Positions 39,701-54,200 of a DNA stretch of 64,000 nucleotides are shown piece after piece. Origin of the DNA: Okapia johnstoni. Taxonomy: Eukaryota > Chordata > Mammalia > Artiodactyla > Giraffidae. The notes under the pieces were generated by a model. The model did not search any database and was not told the origin of the DNA. It saw nothing but the letters and a program-made list of their open reading frames with translations. The DNA lies in assembly GCA_024291935.2 (NCBI GenBank), contig CM044321.1:66830985-66894984 (forward strand), written 5' to 3'. A program made the position numbers and the translations under genes. The number at the start of each line of letters is the position of its first letter. Within the stretch, counting starts at the first letter, position 1.

Positions 39701-42700
39701 TTTGAGTTTCCCCAGGAGTAGGAAAGGTAGCAAAAGCACAGGCTAGCCCTTGGAGTCCCTGAAGGGAGCCAGTGGCAGTGTTCAAAAGGCATGATTTTTT
39801 GGGTGGTTAATTTCATGGGTACCAGTCAGTCATAACACACTGGTTACTGTGCTAGAGAGAAAACCTATGGGTCCTTTGGGATCAGTCCTTAACCTGTTAG
39901 TTGATGGTAAGTGGAAGATAGGGTGGGGGGAGGGTCTGGAGAAGGGGCTGGGCAGTGAATTAAGAGGGAGTGCAGGGTACTATATGCAGAAGAATTTAAG
40001 TACTTGAACAAACTGTGTGGCCACAGAAACATACTGACTGATTAATTTAGCCCTTTAAGATCCGAGACTCACGGTCTCTTATATCCATGGCAGCTTTTAC
40101 AAGCCTAAGAAAATTGTGTGGTTTCTCCAGTTTCTCACTAGTTATTTTCTAGGGTAGGTAGGGTCTGAGTGACTATGAGACGAGAGTTCCTGGTTCTAGG
40201 TCAATAGTGCTTTTCTCACCTCAGCTGTTTGCTGGCATTGGTTGGAGATATTTGCAGCCTGATTCCCACTTTCCTGGACAAGGAGTAGCGTGTGGCCTCT
40301 CACTTGTACATGTTGAATTAACTGTGTCTCTGTGGCTGCTGGTTTTAGGAACAAGTCTGAACATTTTTTCAGGGAGAGAGTAGCCAGTGGACTTGGTTGA
40401 GGGTCTGGTTTGACGGGTTAGTGATTGGCCTTAGGTGTTGGAGACCACAGTTAAGGTAGGATATTCTGCTCAAGGAAACCAGGAATGGAAAAATGCAGGA
40501 GTTTTCAAGCCAATGTCTTTAGAAACCCTGGAAAACCAATTTCCTTCATTGACTTCAAGGATGAAGAGCTTGGGGGTCCTATAAGGGAAAGTGAGAAAGC
40601 CACAGAGAGAGGAAGTTCTAAAATCATCATAATAAACAGTACATAGAATTTCTGCGATCCTTTTCAGTCACTTGATTTTTCGATATACTGGATATGTATA
40701 AAGGTACAAGCTCTAACCCTATATATTGATGGATGTAAAGATGGTTGTGACACACCTTTCTGTATTTACTTGACATTTGTATAAAAAATTAATAGAAATT
40801 AGACCAAAAATGTGACAAATACTGTACCTGGAAACCTAAGACATATATATATATAGGAAGCAGATGAGAAAGTATCATTGATAATTATGCTGATAGGATT
40901 GAAGGAGAAAGAATGCTGTCAAGGTTTCAGGCAGTAAGAAATTGAGCAGGGTAGGTTTGAGTATGTTGGAGATGGCTGAATGAGGGTGAGAAGGGTTAAA
41001 ACACATTACTTCTAAGTATAAGAGAACAGCAACAAAGATAGTATAGTGAATAGAATACTACAGTCACAGTCAAGAAATTAGAATTATTGCTCTCATACTG
41101 CAGTTTTGTGACCCTGTACAAGTTACTGCCCCAGTTCATGACTCAAATGTTACATATAAAGAAAGATAATTGTCCTTTTGTTTTCTCATGAATACTGTGA
41201 ATATTAATGAGATGCTATTTATAACATTCTGGATTCTGCAAAAAATACTAAACATTATACATATTATTGGCAGAGTATTTAACATAGTTTTTTTTTTTAT
41301 ACCTAGTTTTAAAAAGTGGATTGTTGGGGCTGAAAGGGATTTACAGGCCATCTAACTCAAAGCTCACATTTTGTAAATGAGGAAGTTAAGATCCAAGGAT
41401 ATGAAATAACTTACCACCTAAATTCAGTGGAAGAACTAGGACTAGCATCCAGCACTCCTAGTTTTCAGTCATTTTTTTCCTTTACCAAAATTCTTTCCAG
41501 TAAGTATATATCGTGAGTAATATTAGCATGGCAACCCACTCCAGTACTCTTGCCTGGAAAATCCCATGGACGGAGGAGCCTGGTAGGCTGCAGTTCATGG
41601 GGTCGCGAAGAGTCCGACACGACTGAGCGGCTTCATTTTTCACTTTTCACTTTCATGCATTGGAGAAGGAAATGGCAACCCACTCCAGTGTTCTTGCCTG
41701 GAGAATCCCAGGGACAGCGGAGCCTGGTGGGCTGCCGTCTATGGGGTCGTACAGAGTCGGACACGACTGAAGCGACTTAGCAGCAGCAGCAGCAGCAGCA
41801 GTGTTTGAGTAGTTCATCAGTAAATAGATCCTTTGACAGTTGCAAATTGGCTACCCAGAAAAATTCATGGAAATTCTAAGGCAATTTTATGAAAGTTGAT
41901 TTCCTGCTTAATTTTTATATCAAAAACAGCATAAAGCATCATTGAAGATAGGCTCAGTTTTAGTACTTGCTTGAGTTCATTTAACATTTTAATAAGAAAC
42001 CTTGATGAGATATTGCTGTAATTTGGAGGTAGGAATGGGGTACTTACCCAACTCAGCAATGCTTGACATCAGAGTTCTTTGTGAACTAATTTGTTCAATA
42101 ATCGTGGGAGTATTGGCTGATGATAAAACTCTAAGACCAAAGTCATGTATCAATGTAAAACCTGAAGGCACTGTGTATAGGTAAGGTTCTCATCACTTTT
42201 ACACAATGTAAAGTTAACAGTTCTACATGTGCAACACAGTGATGCTCAGGATACATAGAGAAGTGGAAACTGCATCAAAGAAGTCAAGCTGTATGCTGTA
42301 TGCTGCCTGGAAGTCAGCCAGAAGATATGCTGTGAACCATCTCTTAAAAAAGTAAAACTACAGAAGAGTGTCATTGTCTCAACTCTATGACCATAAACTT
42401 GAACCCACTACAGATTCAACCTTTTAGACAGTTTCTTCTTTGGAACATAATCCTAAAGGGGGAAAAAAATGAAACCATTTTCCCCCCTTTAAGATTATGG
42501 TACAGGAATGCAGCCAGCCCATCACAAAGGTTATATATAGTCTGCAGCTCCACTGACACTGTATGTGCTAGGGTCCTCTTACTAGATAGTATGTCATGAA
42601 ACAAAAGGAGCAACTGCAAGCAGGGAAGTGAAAGACCTATCGGTGTACTCTGAAGCATGACTTAAAACCATGCTACTGAGCTATGACATGAAGGAGGAAA

Positions 42701-45700
42701 AAGTGATGGTTACTGTGCTATGCAGCATTCACAGGTCTTGTTCTGAGCATTTCAGTAAGACAGAGCTCACTCAACTGTGACTGACAGGTATGCAGTGAGG
42801 ACAGTCATCCCAACTACACAGTGTAGAAATGATCTTTTGTGCTTGCATTGTTTTTTTGGACACAGAAACCTGGATATAAGTTGCATGTATAAATGATTTA
42901 AGCCCGACCTAAGAAATTTTCATACCAAAGGAGATGAAGCAAAAGTCAGTCCTTGTTATTCATGATGCCCTTCATAATCTAGTTAGACAGCTTTGTATGC
43001 ATCCTCCAGGCCCTTTTTGTGTCTGAAACAGACACACAACATGTACATACACATCATGTGTATGTACATTGATTGAGAACCTACTGTGTTCCAGGATCTG
43101 TGCCAGATGCTTTTTCACTCCAAACACAAATACAGGAATGGTTTACTCACTCAGGAGTCATTGCCTCGTGAACTTTGGCACATGGCTAAACTCTCAAAAG
43201 ATTGAAAAGTTTACTGATTCGCTAAATAGATGTCACATGCTCTGTACACCCACCAAGTCTGTATGCAGTACCTTTCAAAGACTTTTCTGAGATAATTTAC
43301 ATTTTTTTTTTTTTGTACAAGATCTGAATGAGGCTATTTTAATGGTTTCCCTACCACAAATATTTTAGCAATAGCAGGAGGTAATAAAGTTGGGGCAGTC
43401 CTAGAGAGAATAATGTAGGGCTGATAACCTGAAGACATCTGAGGATACAAAATCACTATAAAATGCAGGTAGAAGAACTCAAGAAGCTTAACTATGTGGG
43501 GTAGTTTAACTATGTGGAGCCAGTGAGTATCTCCCATCATTTGAAGTCATTTAAGATGTAACTATAGACCGGTGTAGTAATGATAAGTTACAGTGATAAC
43601 ACATGACAAGCAAAAGTTTGTTAAAAACATCTAAGAGCGTCAGCCATTTTCCAGTGAGTAAAATTGTTTATGTCTGTCAAATGGCTAAGTTGTGTATGGT
43701 TTGTGCTAGAAAATTAGGTCTACAAAGATGCACACATTTTGTTGCAGTCAGTGCTTTCTACTTGCATAAATGATGGGCTTAAAATAAATCCACAGTTTTA
43801 AATGTATGAAATTTTATATGTATGCTTATGAGACCAATCAGTTTTTGAAAGTTTTCGTTCTTAGAGGGCATGATTCTTTTTTCTTAATCTCATGTTTGAA
43901 AAGAATTTTAAATGTAGTTACTGTATTCATTTTAAAACAACAGCTGTGACTGTTAAATATGTCAAACATGTTAAGAACTTGAAAAGTTGTAGCAAATCAG
44001 GGCTGTTTTAACAATGCCAGCAACTAATGGGGTTTACTAAGTAAGTGTAAGTTTGTGATTTGAAAGGGTATTAGTATCCTTTTTGTGCCTAGCATAGGGA
44101 TGAATTCTTACTTTAATCATGTTAATTTCTAATAAGAAAATAAAGATACACTATATGTAGGAAAATAAGTTTTGAAAGTTCATCTTGGTGTTTTGCAATG
44201 TTTAAAGTATGAGATCGTGCATGGATGTTACAAATCTCATTTCAGTCTTAGGACAAGAAGCAAAATTAAACGGGCTTACCTACATTTCTCTTTTCCTGTA
44301 GTTTTCTGAAAGTCATTTAGTTTTAGTATTTAACCCATTGTATTTTAAATCTGTTAGGCCTTTTGTAGGGGTATGTGAAAAGACTAATTTTGCAAAACAA
44401 TATTTCTCTTTTCCGTATATTCACATTCCATAATAAATGAACATTTTAAGTAGGAAAAATTTCTGATAATAACACTTTTTGCTGTGTTTTTGTTGTTATT
44501 ATTGCGAACTTCTGGGATTTTTGTTAGTTTTACTTTTTCCCTACTGACTATTGGCTTAGCTGCTTTTGTAGCCTGAAATTTCTTTGATATGAATAATCCC
44601 ATCAAGAGATATTGTTCATAATTACATATTACTAGAGCTTATTCTGTATCCATGGAAGTTCTCCCCTTTTTGTATATAATCTGTGCTTAGGATAACATGA
44701 GCAGGATTGGTCGGGTAATAGTGATGTTGGAATCCATGAATTCTTATAACTCATGACAAATCACATGGTCATGATGAGTGGGGGAGCAATATTGCATAGT
44801 GTTTTTAAGATGCAAACTTTAAATGTCAGAGACCTCTACCACCCACCAGGTGTTTGGGGAAAATATTTAAATCTCAATGTCTCTATCTGTAAGTTGGGGT
44901 GGTTAATAGTAAATTTCTCATAGGGTCATTATGACAGTTATTAAATAAGGTAATACATGGAAAGCATGTACAGTAAGCACAATGAGGAGGACTGTTGATA
45001 TGATTTATGGTTAATAACTGAGTAAGATGAGTCACTTGAGACACAAAGAATAGCAAAAATAAAAAGCAACAGCCTGACCCTTTTTCCTGGAAGATTCCAG
45101 ACCTCTGAATTCTCTGCCTGGGTTTATTGTACATTTTCAGTTTCTGAGCCACTGTCATAGGGATATATGCTTATCTCCAACCATGGAAGCATTAATACAG
45201 CTCAGTTGAGGCTACTGGAGAGTGTTTTCCTGCTTAGGCAGGGTGAAAAATGAGGATTTACTCTGATTACAAAATTAAATATTGCACTTCCCACATATTT
45301 GTATAAGTCACCAATGTGTGACTCAGAAAAACAACAGCCTCCGTTAATCTCGTGGTAAAATTTTTCATTCAACAGCAGCTCTAAATCACAAGCACTGTGC
45401 TAAGGACTGAGGGAGCAGCTGGGAGCAAAATGGATAAAACTTCACAAGAAGTCAAAGAACACAAATCAATTATACTGTCTGTTAGATGGAAATAAGTGCT
45501 GAGGAGAAAAAGGAAGAGACTAAGGAGGGCCTGGCCTGGGGTAAAGGTGTTTGGGTTGAGAGTTGGGAGGGAGGGGTGGCTGCAATTTTAAATACAGGGG
45601 ACAGGATAGGCCTTTCCTGACAAGTGATATTTAAGCACCTTAGTTTTCCTAATTTTGGTTTAAACAGCTATTAAGGGAATTTTTAAACAACATAAAGTCC

Positions 45701-48700
45701 AAGCCTTTGTTTTTTAGTGTTTTATTATGATATAACAAAATATATTTTTCTTTGTGAATAGTGGGTGTTTGTGAAGTAATGCCATTAGTATAAATTGTTG
45801 TTCATTAGCAGTGAAAATGAACTACAAGTATTTTTTAAAAAGAATTGCCCAAATCTTGGCAATTAAATTAGATTTGTAACAGAGGAGAAATGTAATTGAT
45901 AGAATTGGAGTTAGTGTCTTAGAATATTGAACTCATTTACCTTATTAATTATGGATTTTATGCATGCAGCAGTGTGATCTTGTCAAGGGAAAATAAAAAG
46001 ACTTTTCTGTATTTGAAGCAATCCCTTTGCAGTAATGAGAATTTACTTGAGAAGGTATTAGAAGATTTGGAAATTAGCTACTTCCCTTGGAGAATTTAAC
46101 TTTCAGGAAAATGTTTTAATCTGATATATCTTAAAATATATGCTGCTTTATATCTATATATTTTTAAAGAATTTGACTAAGGGTGGACATAACAAAATCA
46201 ATATACTTAAGAAAAATTAGGTTTTTAGAATTTGCAGTTATTATAGGCAGTAATAAAAGCATGTCAAGAATTAACTCAAAGTGAAATCTTTGAGATAGAA
46301 AATGGAAATAGAAAAGTTAATACACTATACTATAATTTGAATTGGAATTATTCTTGTTCATGACTATTGAAAATGTAGAGAAATCACCAAATAGTAAAAG
46401 AGATTTTTTTTTAAGAAGACAGTTATTAACAGTAATTGCTGAGTCTTACTAGCTAGAACTGAATTTGCACACAGGCTTTTTTGTGTGTTTGTGGGGGGTG
46501 GATTAAATTTATGTTAATTAGTCAAAACATGTTCAGTAAATCCATAAATGGATTTGTTATTCTAGAGTAAGGCTTAAATATTGAGAAAGCACTTTTGTAT
46601 GTTTTTTCTCTTTGCTTTGCCTAATTTGGTTACTGAAGAAAGCCTTTATTTATTTTTCTACTACAAAAGTAGTACATCTTCAGTATAGGAAATTCTGGAC
46701 ATACAGAAAATCACAATGAAATCAACCTCCATAGTTCACCACTATTAGTATTTTGCATATTCCTGTGTTTTTAAACATATGTGCATATTTTAAAATATGT
46801 AAATATGCAAATACATCAGACCTTTATCATTGTGAGATTTGTAATTTTGACAGCTGTATAGCATAATTTATTTTTTGATACACAATAATTCGTACCTCTT
46901 AATCCTCTACTCCTATATTGCCTCTCCCCCTTCCCTCTCCCTACTGGTAACCTTTAGTTTGTTCTCTATATCTTGATTCTGCTTCTTTTTGTTATATTCA
47001 CTAGTTTTATTTTTTAGATTCCCCATGTAAGTGATGCCATACAATGTTTGTCTTTTTCTGTCTGACTTATTTCACTTAGTATGACACTGTCCAAATCCAT
47101 TCATGTTTCTACAAATGGCAAAATTTTATTCATTTTTTATGGCTGAGTAGTATTCCACTGTGTGTGTATGTGTGTGTGTGTATATATATATATTTATATT
47201 TATATTTATATTTATATCTATCTATCTATCTATATATATATCTGCAGTATGTCCCTGATATTTGAATGAGCTCTGTTCTGAGAGTGCATTCATACGTCTG
47301 TTTAGTTTGTAAGTCCAACAAAGTTAGCCCAAGTACCCCACTAACACAATTGACTATATAGTACTGTACTGTAATAGGTTTATAATATTTCTCACACAGT
47401 AATACATTAAAAAAAATTTAATCTTACAGTAACTTGAAAAGTTTAGTAGTACAGTACAATAGCTGGCATATAGGGGCTGCCATTGAGTGAACAGGCAAGA
47501 AGAGTTACTGACTGGAAGAGGGAGGGGAGGTGGAAGATGTTCGAGCTGAAGGAGCATCAGCTATAGGAGATGGCGGGCAAGCTGCAGTTTCACTCATGCC
47601 TGACATTGATGGAACGCACATATGCATCTTTTGAAGTTTGCAACTTGGAGGTTCATGTGTAGGGGACTCACTGTATATAACACATTGTCTTTATCCATTC
47701 ATCTGTTAATAACACTTAGATTGCTTCCATATCTTGGCAACTGTAAATAATCCTGCCGTGAATGTTGGAGTGCATGTATTGAATTTGTGTTTCTGGTTTT
47801 TTTTGGTACATGACCAGGAGTGGAATTGCTGAGTCATACGGTAGTTTTAGTTTTTTGAGAAACCTTCATACTGTTTTCCATGGTGGCTACACCAGTTTAC
47901 ATTCTCAACAACCAGTGTACCAAAGTTTCTTTTTTTTTCACAGCATTGCCAGTGTTTGTTACTTCTGTCCTTTTTGATGGTAGCCATTCTGACAGGTGTA
48001 AGGTGGTATCTCATTGTGGTTTTGATTTGCATTTCCCTGATGATTAGTAATATGGAGCATCTTTTCAGGTGCCTGTTGGCCTTTGCATGTTCTCTTTGGG
48101 AAATGTTTATTCAGTGCAGCTCATTATTAAATTAGATTATTTTTTATATTGAATTATGTGAACTGTTTATGTATGTTGAATATTAACATCCCTTATCAGT
48201 CATATCATTTGCAAATATTTTCTCCCATTCAGTAGGTTATCATTCAGTTTTATTGATGGTTTCCTTTGCTGAGCAAAAACTGTTAAGTCTAATTGGGTCC
48301 CACTTGTTTATTTTTGCTTTTATTTCCTTTGCTTCAGGAGATTGATAAAAAAATATATTACTACCATATGTCAAAGAGTATTTGCCTTTGTTTTCCTTTA
48401 GGAATGCTATGGTTTTCCAGTCTTACATTTAGGTCTTTAATCCATTTTGAATTTATATTTGTATATGGTGTTAAAAAAAATTTTAGTTTCATTCTTCTCC
48501 GTGTAGCCCTCCCGTTTTCTCAACACCACTTAATGAAGAGATTGGCTTTTTCTCCATTGTATATCCTTGCCTCTTTTGTCATAGATTAATTGACCATAAA
48601 TGTGTGGGTTTAAGGAACTTCCAGTTTCTGGTGATGTAAATTGGAGGAAGAACCCAAAGAAATCTTCAAAGTGATAGGAGTGCAAATTATAGGGTTTTGT

Positions 48701-51700
48701 GACTTTTAAGCAAAACTTTATGGTTATCCTGCCTAAACTTGATTTGATAACAATTGTTTAGTACTTCATCTTTATTGAGTCATTTACTTCAATTTAATTT
48801 TTTATAGAAACTTCCATTCTTGTACTCATTCTACTGATTGACATAATGTTTAATCAAACTACATAACTGTAGTACAATTATGATTATTAGTATAAACAGA
48901 CTTGGGAGTAAATTCCTCTGACTCCTTGTAAATATGCAGCCCTAAATAATGGGAGCAGAAAGGTGTGGTTGTACTAGAGAACAGCCATCTAGCTGCAAAC
49001 ATTTTGTGTCATTGGTATTAGTTATTCTGTTCTGCAGAGGCAATGGAAAGAATCTGTCAGTTAGGTAGAGGTCATTTAAGGGCATCCATATTAATATTTA
49101 CAACTCTGCAAGAAGGTAATGTTATCTCCGTTTCAGAAGGGAGACCTGATTACCCAAGATCCCCCTTCTAGCTTATTACTGAATCAAGACTAGAACCTGG
49201 ACCTGGATTATTTCAACTACAGTCATTCCATAAAGCTGTGAGACCTCTCTTTTAACTGAGTTTTACTTCATGGATTGCCCATGCTTCATGAATTAGTATA
49301 TAGACTTCTTCAGTAAGAAATAATGTTTCCGTCTCCCTTAATTATTTTCCTCAAAAAGAACATGAAGCAATAACTTTTTTATCCCCCAGCTTTGGCTATA
49401 TCTGGATGTTCTCTCACCTTTGTCTTCAGGTCACAATTCACTTGGTGAGGTTAACCTGCCCCTGAACAAGCATTATCTTTCTGATTCTTAAAAGGTACAC
49501 TCCATCCCTACCCAGGAGCTTGAATTCTAAGCCATTACCTAAAAAGCTAAATCTTATTTTCAGAGATGTATCACCATTTGTTCTTGTCTTATTTCTTCCT
49601 TTCTTTTTGAAAGCTACAGCCCATTCCTCCAACTCTCCTGATTTCTTCTCCATGACTAACTTATATTTCATGATGCTTCTTTTCTTTTAATAGTGCCATT
49701 CATCCCTAAATGAATCACCATGAGTGCGACATAGGTTTGATGAGCCTTTTACACTTTATAAATAAATGTGTATACTGACTAGGCACATCCAGTGCATATA
49801 CATTCTCAGAGAAGTTATCACCACCATCACCACTTCTCTTATCTCCCACATGCTTCACAAGTCCCTGTTACTGGTTTGTGTTTTCTTTCCAGAAGGCCTG
49901 TTCTAAGGACTGGGACAAGTGTGGTCACTATACAGTTTCCATGGTGTGGAACCAGAACAAGTCTCTGACGTACTTCCTTGTAGAGTTAGTCTGATTTTCA
50001 TACTTTTTGGCATTGTATTTGTTTATGAAAATTCCAATCTTTAAGACTCCTTGGATTAAGTTTTAGCAGACTGCTTTAATAGATTTCCTAATCTCTCAGG
50101 TTTTAATAGTTTATTTTTGTAAGCCACCTCTTTCTTTCATGATCCATGTTAAATTCTCTGTAGGCATCATGAGTTTTCATCACTGGTAGGTTTCTACCAT
50201 CCTTTCTCTAATTAGATATCAGATTGTTCAGTTCAGTTCAGTTGCTCAGTCGTGTCCGACTCTGTGACCCCATTGACTACAGCACGCTGGGCTTCCCTGT
50301 CCATCACCAACTCCCAGAGCTTACTCAAATTCATGTCCGTTGAGTCGGTGATGGTGTCCAACCATCTCGTCCTCTGTTGACTCCTGCCTTCAATCTTTCC
50401 CAGCATCAGGGTCTTTTCCAATGAATCAGTCTTTTGTATCAGATGGCCAAAGTATTGGGGTTTCAGCTCCAGCATCAGTCCTACAATGAGTATTCAGGAC
50501 TGATTTCCTTTAGGATGGACTGGTTGGATCTCCTTGCAGTCCAAGGGACTCTGAAGAGTCTGCTCCAACACCACATTTCCAAAGCATCAATTCTTCGGCG
50601 GTCAGCTTTCTTTATAGTCCAACTCTCACATCCATACATGACTACTAGAAAAACCATAGCTTTGACTAGACGGATCTTTGTTGGGAAAGTAATGTCTCTG
50701 CTTTTCAATATGCTGTCTAGGTTGATCATAGCTTTATTATCAGATTATAATTCATTTAAAAAAACATAGGAACTCATGAGGCATATTAGAGAAACCCTCA
50801 TCTCTTCTACTTTCTAACTTCTGCTATAGGGACAGATTAATTTGCTCGTTAAGATTCTGAGCTGAAATTTGAGGCAATTGATTCAGCAGCACTCCCTCCA
50901 AATCCATACCTTGCACAGGCTTCTGTGTATCAGCAAATGGCTTCTTCATCCTTTCAGTTGTTCCAGCCAAAATCTTTGCAGTCATTATGTTTTTTCTCAT
51001 ACTCTAACCAATTGATTTTCAACTCTAGCATGTCTTTCCTTCAAAATATATCCAGAATATGATTACTCTTCACTACCTCTACCCCATGACAAATGAATTA
51101 ACTCCAGGAGGAGCCCTTGTGTCCATCAGCCTATCTGAGTTATAAGCCATCTACTCTGTTCTTTCCATTTCTCATATAAAATCTTGACATAAAGTCTGAT
51201 TAGCAAGATGGGTCCTGCTTCACACTACCTTGTCTCACTTTCTGTTGTTCTTTATTTGCTTTGATACAGAGAGAAAAAAAAGAAGTCTCAAGACACTATT
51301 AGGTTAGTGATAATATGAGTTAAGACCCAAGAACTGCTTCTAAGAAAAGGACTAAACTCTTACCAGTTGGGTATCTCTGTTTATGGACATGTGAGAATTT
51401 AAAGATGAGAGGACGAGAAAGAGAAGGAAAGTGTTTTTGTAAATTCTCTTTTTAAGTTGAGGGGCAATTTTGTATAATGGGTAAAGAATATAGAATGGAG
51501 AGCCAGTGAGCCTTGGTCTGAATCCTGCCAGTAGCCATGTGACCCTGGGATTTTTTCCCCCAGTTTTATTGAGAAATAATGACATATATCACTGTAAATT
51601 TAAGATTTACCATAAGATGATTTCGTTTACATACATTGTGAAATGATTACCACAATAGTTTTAGTTAACATCCATCAACTCATGTAGATAAAATAAGAAG

Positions 51701-54157
51701 AAAAAAATTCTCTCTGTGGTGGGAACTTCTATAATCTACTTTTTAAACAATTTTCCTGTGTATCATAAAGCAATGTTAACTATAGTTACCGTGTTACTAT
51801 GTTAAATCCCCAGTGCTTGCTTATTGAATAACTGTAGGTTTGTACCTTTTGACCACTTTCCTCCAATTCTGCCCAACCCCAATCCCCACCTCTGGTAACC
51901 ACAAATCTAACCTCTTTTTCTATGAGTTTTTCTTGTTCATTTTGTATTAGATTCTACATATAAATGAGATCATACAGTATTTGTCTTTCCTTGTCTGACT
52001 GATTTCAGTTACCATCAAGTCTTAAAGCTTCATCCATGTCACAAATGGTAGAATTTCCTCATTTTTTATGACTGAATAATCGTCCATTGTATATGCTACA
52101 ACTTCTTTATCCATTCATTTATTGATAGGCATTTGTTTCCACGTAATGCTTCTGTGAACATGGGGTACAGATATCTCTTTGAATTAGTGTTTTTATTTCC
52201 TTTGGCTATATTCCCAGAAGTGGAATTGCTGGGTCACATGATAGTTCTATTTTTAACTTTTTGAGGCGCCTCCATGCTATTTTCTATTGTGGCTGCAGTA
52301 CAGAAAATACTGAAGCTTCTCTTTGTTTCAGTTGCCTTTTTGAGATGGGAGTAAAACTGGCATTTGCCTTATTACATATGGTTGTTATGAAGATTAGGTA
52401 AGTTTGTACATATAAAGGAATTAAATAATCTTAATACAGAGTAAGTGTGCATTAAATAGCTTTTTTTTTTAAACGAAAAAAAGAAAAAAGCCAGTTTTCA
52501 AAGTAGCATTGTGGACCTTAGAATTCCTGGTGGCATAAGGAGCTATCAACATTTTTGTGATGAACTATATATAGGAACCCATTTCTGTAGTTTAGAGTTC
52601 TCCTTCCTTGTGCAGTAGAGAACTGTTTAAAGGGACAGTGGCTATACATGAAGTGCATTCGACTCCACGGAGTCACAAGGCCTGGAGTGAATCTTAAGTC
52701 CATTTAGTCCAATAAATAAAGCAACAGCAAACTCTTTCTTTTATACCATTTAGTCCAGTAAATAAAGCGACAACAAACTTGACTCATTCTTTTCTTCCTT
52801 GCCCTACAAGATGGTGCATGTTTGGATGAAGACAGAGGAGTTTGTTTTCAGAACAGCAGACTAGTCTGCAGTGTACATTTTACGACTGACTGCACCTTAG
52901 ACTTCAACTAGACCTTTCATTGGAGTCTGATAGAACTGACCATAAAGCAGAGTACTGCCAAAGTTGCCATTCTTTATTCCACATTCTTTTTATAGAAACC
53001 CCATCTTAACTGCTTCTCAGAATTTACTGTCCTTAATGTTCTTTTTTATATTAAAAAAATTATTTTTAATTGAAGAATAGTTGATTTACAATCTTAATGT
53101 TCTTTCTAAACCAACATCAAGGAATATGTAAACAAAGGCAGCAGCAATTAGTTAACAAAGAATGAGGTATTCAGGAGTCTTGCCTATTGAAAATTGCCCC
53201 GCAACATGGGATGGAATAAATCAGGCCAGAGGCTGGGGTAGTTTTAATAAGCTCTTTTGTCCAACGCCCAACCAAGTTGACTGATTTCTCTTTTCCTCAT
53301 TATCTTTCTCTACTTCAGTGTTTGTTTGCTTGTCTAATTGTTTATTTTTCATTCCTCTACCTGGGTTTTTTTTTCCCTCAGCTACATCTGTTGTCCTTCC
53401 TCCACTACATTTTACTCTTTCCATCTGTACATTGTGGAAGAGAAGATAACCAAACCTTTATATTTTAAATTAGAATATTTCCTAAATGCTCTGTTTTTCC
53501 CTCAGGATCTAAGATTGCTTTTAATTAAGGGGCACTGTGAACTTTTAGTGTGCTTGATGAGAGCACCACTGCTCGTTTGGGTAGAATAAGTTTTCACTTG
53601 AAACTGTCCCTGGCATTGCAGGATAGTTAACACCCCTGACCTCAGTGCCAAGTGCCAGTGACCCAAAAATGCCTTCCCACATTTCCACACACCCCACAGA
53701 GCAGTGGTGGAGCCTCTGATTTAGAACCACTGCTTACTAAGCTATTAGAAGCATATCATCCCAATACTGAATTTGGCTGCTCATCATCAGCTGTTCTTTA
53801 CAATTTGATGGAGCGTCTTAGTTGCCAAAGTTTTTATGACTAGAAAAAATCTGCTACTTGAGCCGTTAAAGCTGTGTCATTTAGACTATATCTGTCACTT
53901 TTCAAAATTCAAGATGTTGGGAAAAGTAAGTTGTTTATTAGTGCTTTGCAGTGCTTAGTCACTCAGTCATGTCTGACTCTTTGTGACCCCATGGACTGTA
54001 GCCCACCAGGCTCCTCTGTCCATGGGGATTCTCCAGGCAAGAATACTGGACTGGGTTGCCATGCCGTTCTCCAGGGGATCTTCCTTACCTGGGGATCGAA
54101 CCCAGGTCTCCCTCATTGGAGGCGGATTCTTTACCATCTGAGTTACCAGGGAAGCTA

Positions 54158-54200
<43 letters not shown>

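Noticed and set aside
41779..41801. (CAG)n run as a possible coding or disease-type triplet repeat
   Set aside because: It is the normal variable 3' tail of a BOV-A2 SINE and is intronic.
47160..47244. Microsatellite cluster as a possible CRISPR-like or functional array
   Set aside because: Simple TG, TA, TTTATA and TCTA repeats inside an L1 3' UTR, with no spacers. CRISPR is not expected in a vertebrate genome.
48293..48589. + strand 98-codon ORF
   Set aside because: It lies antisense in L1 ORF2-derived sequence.
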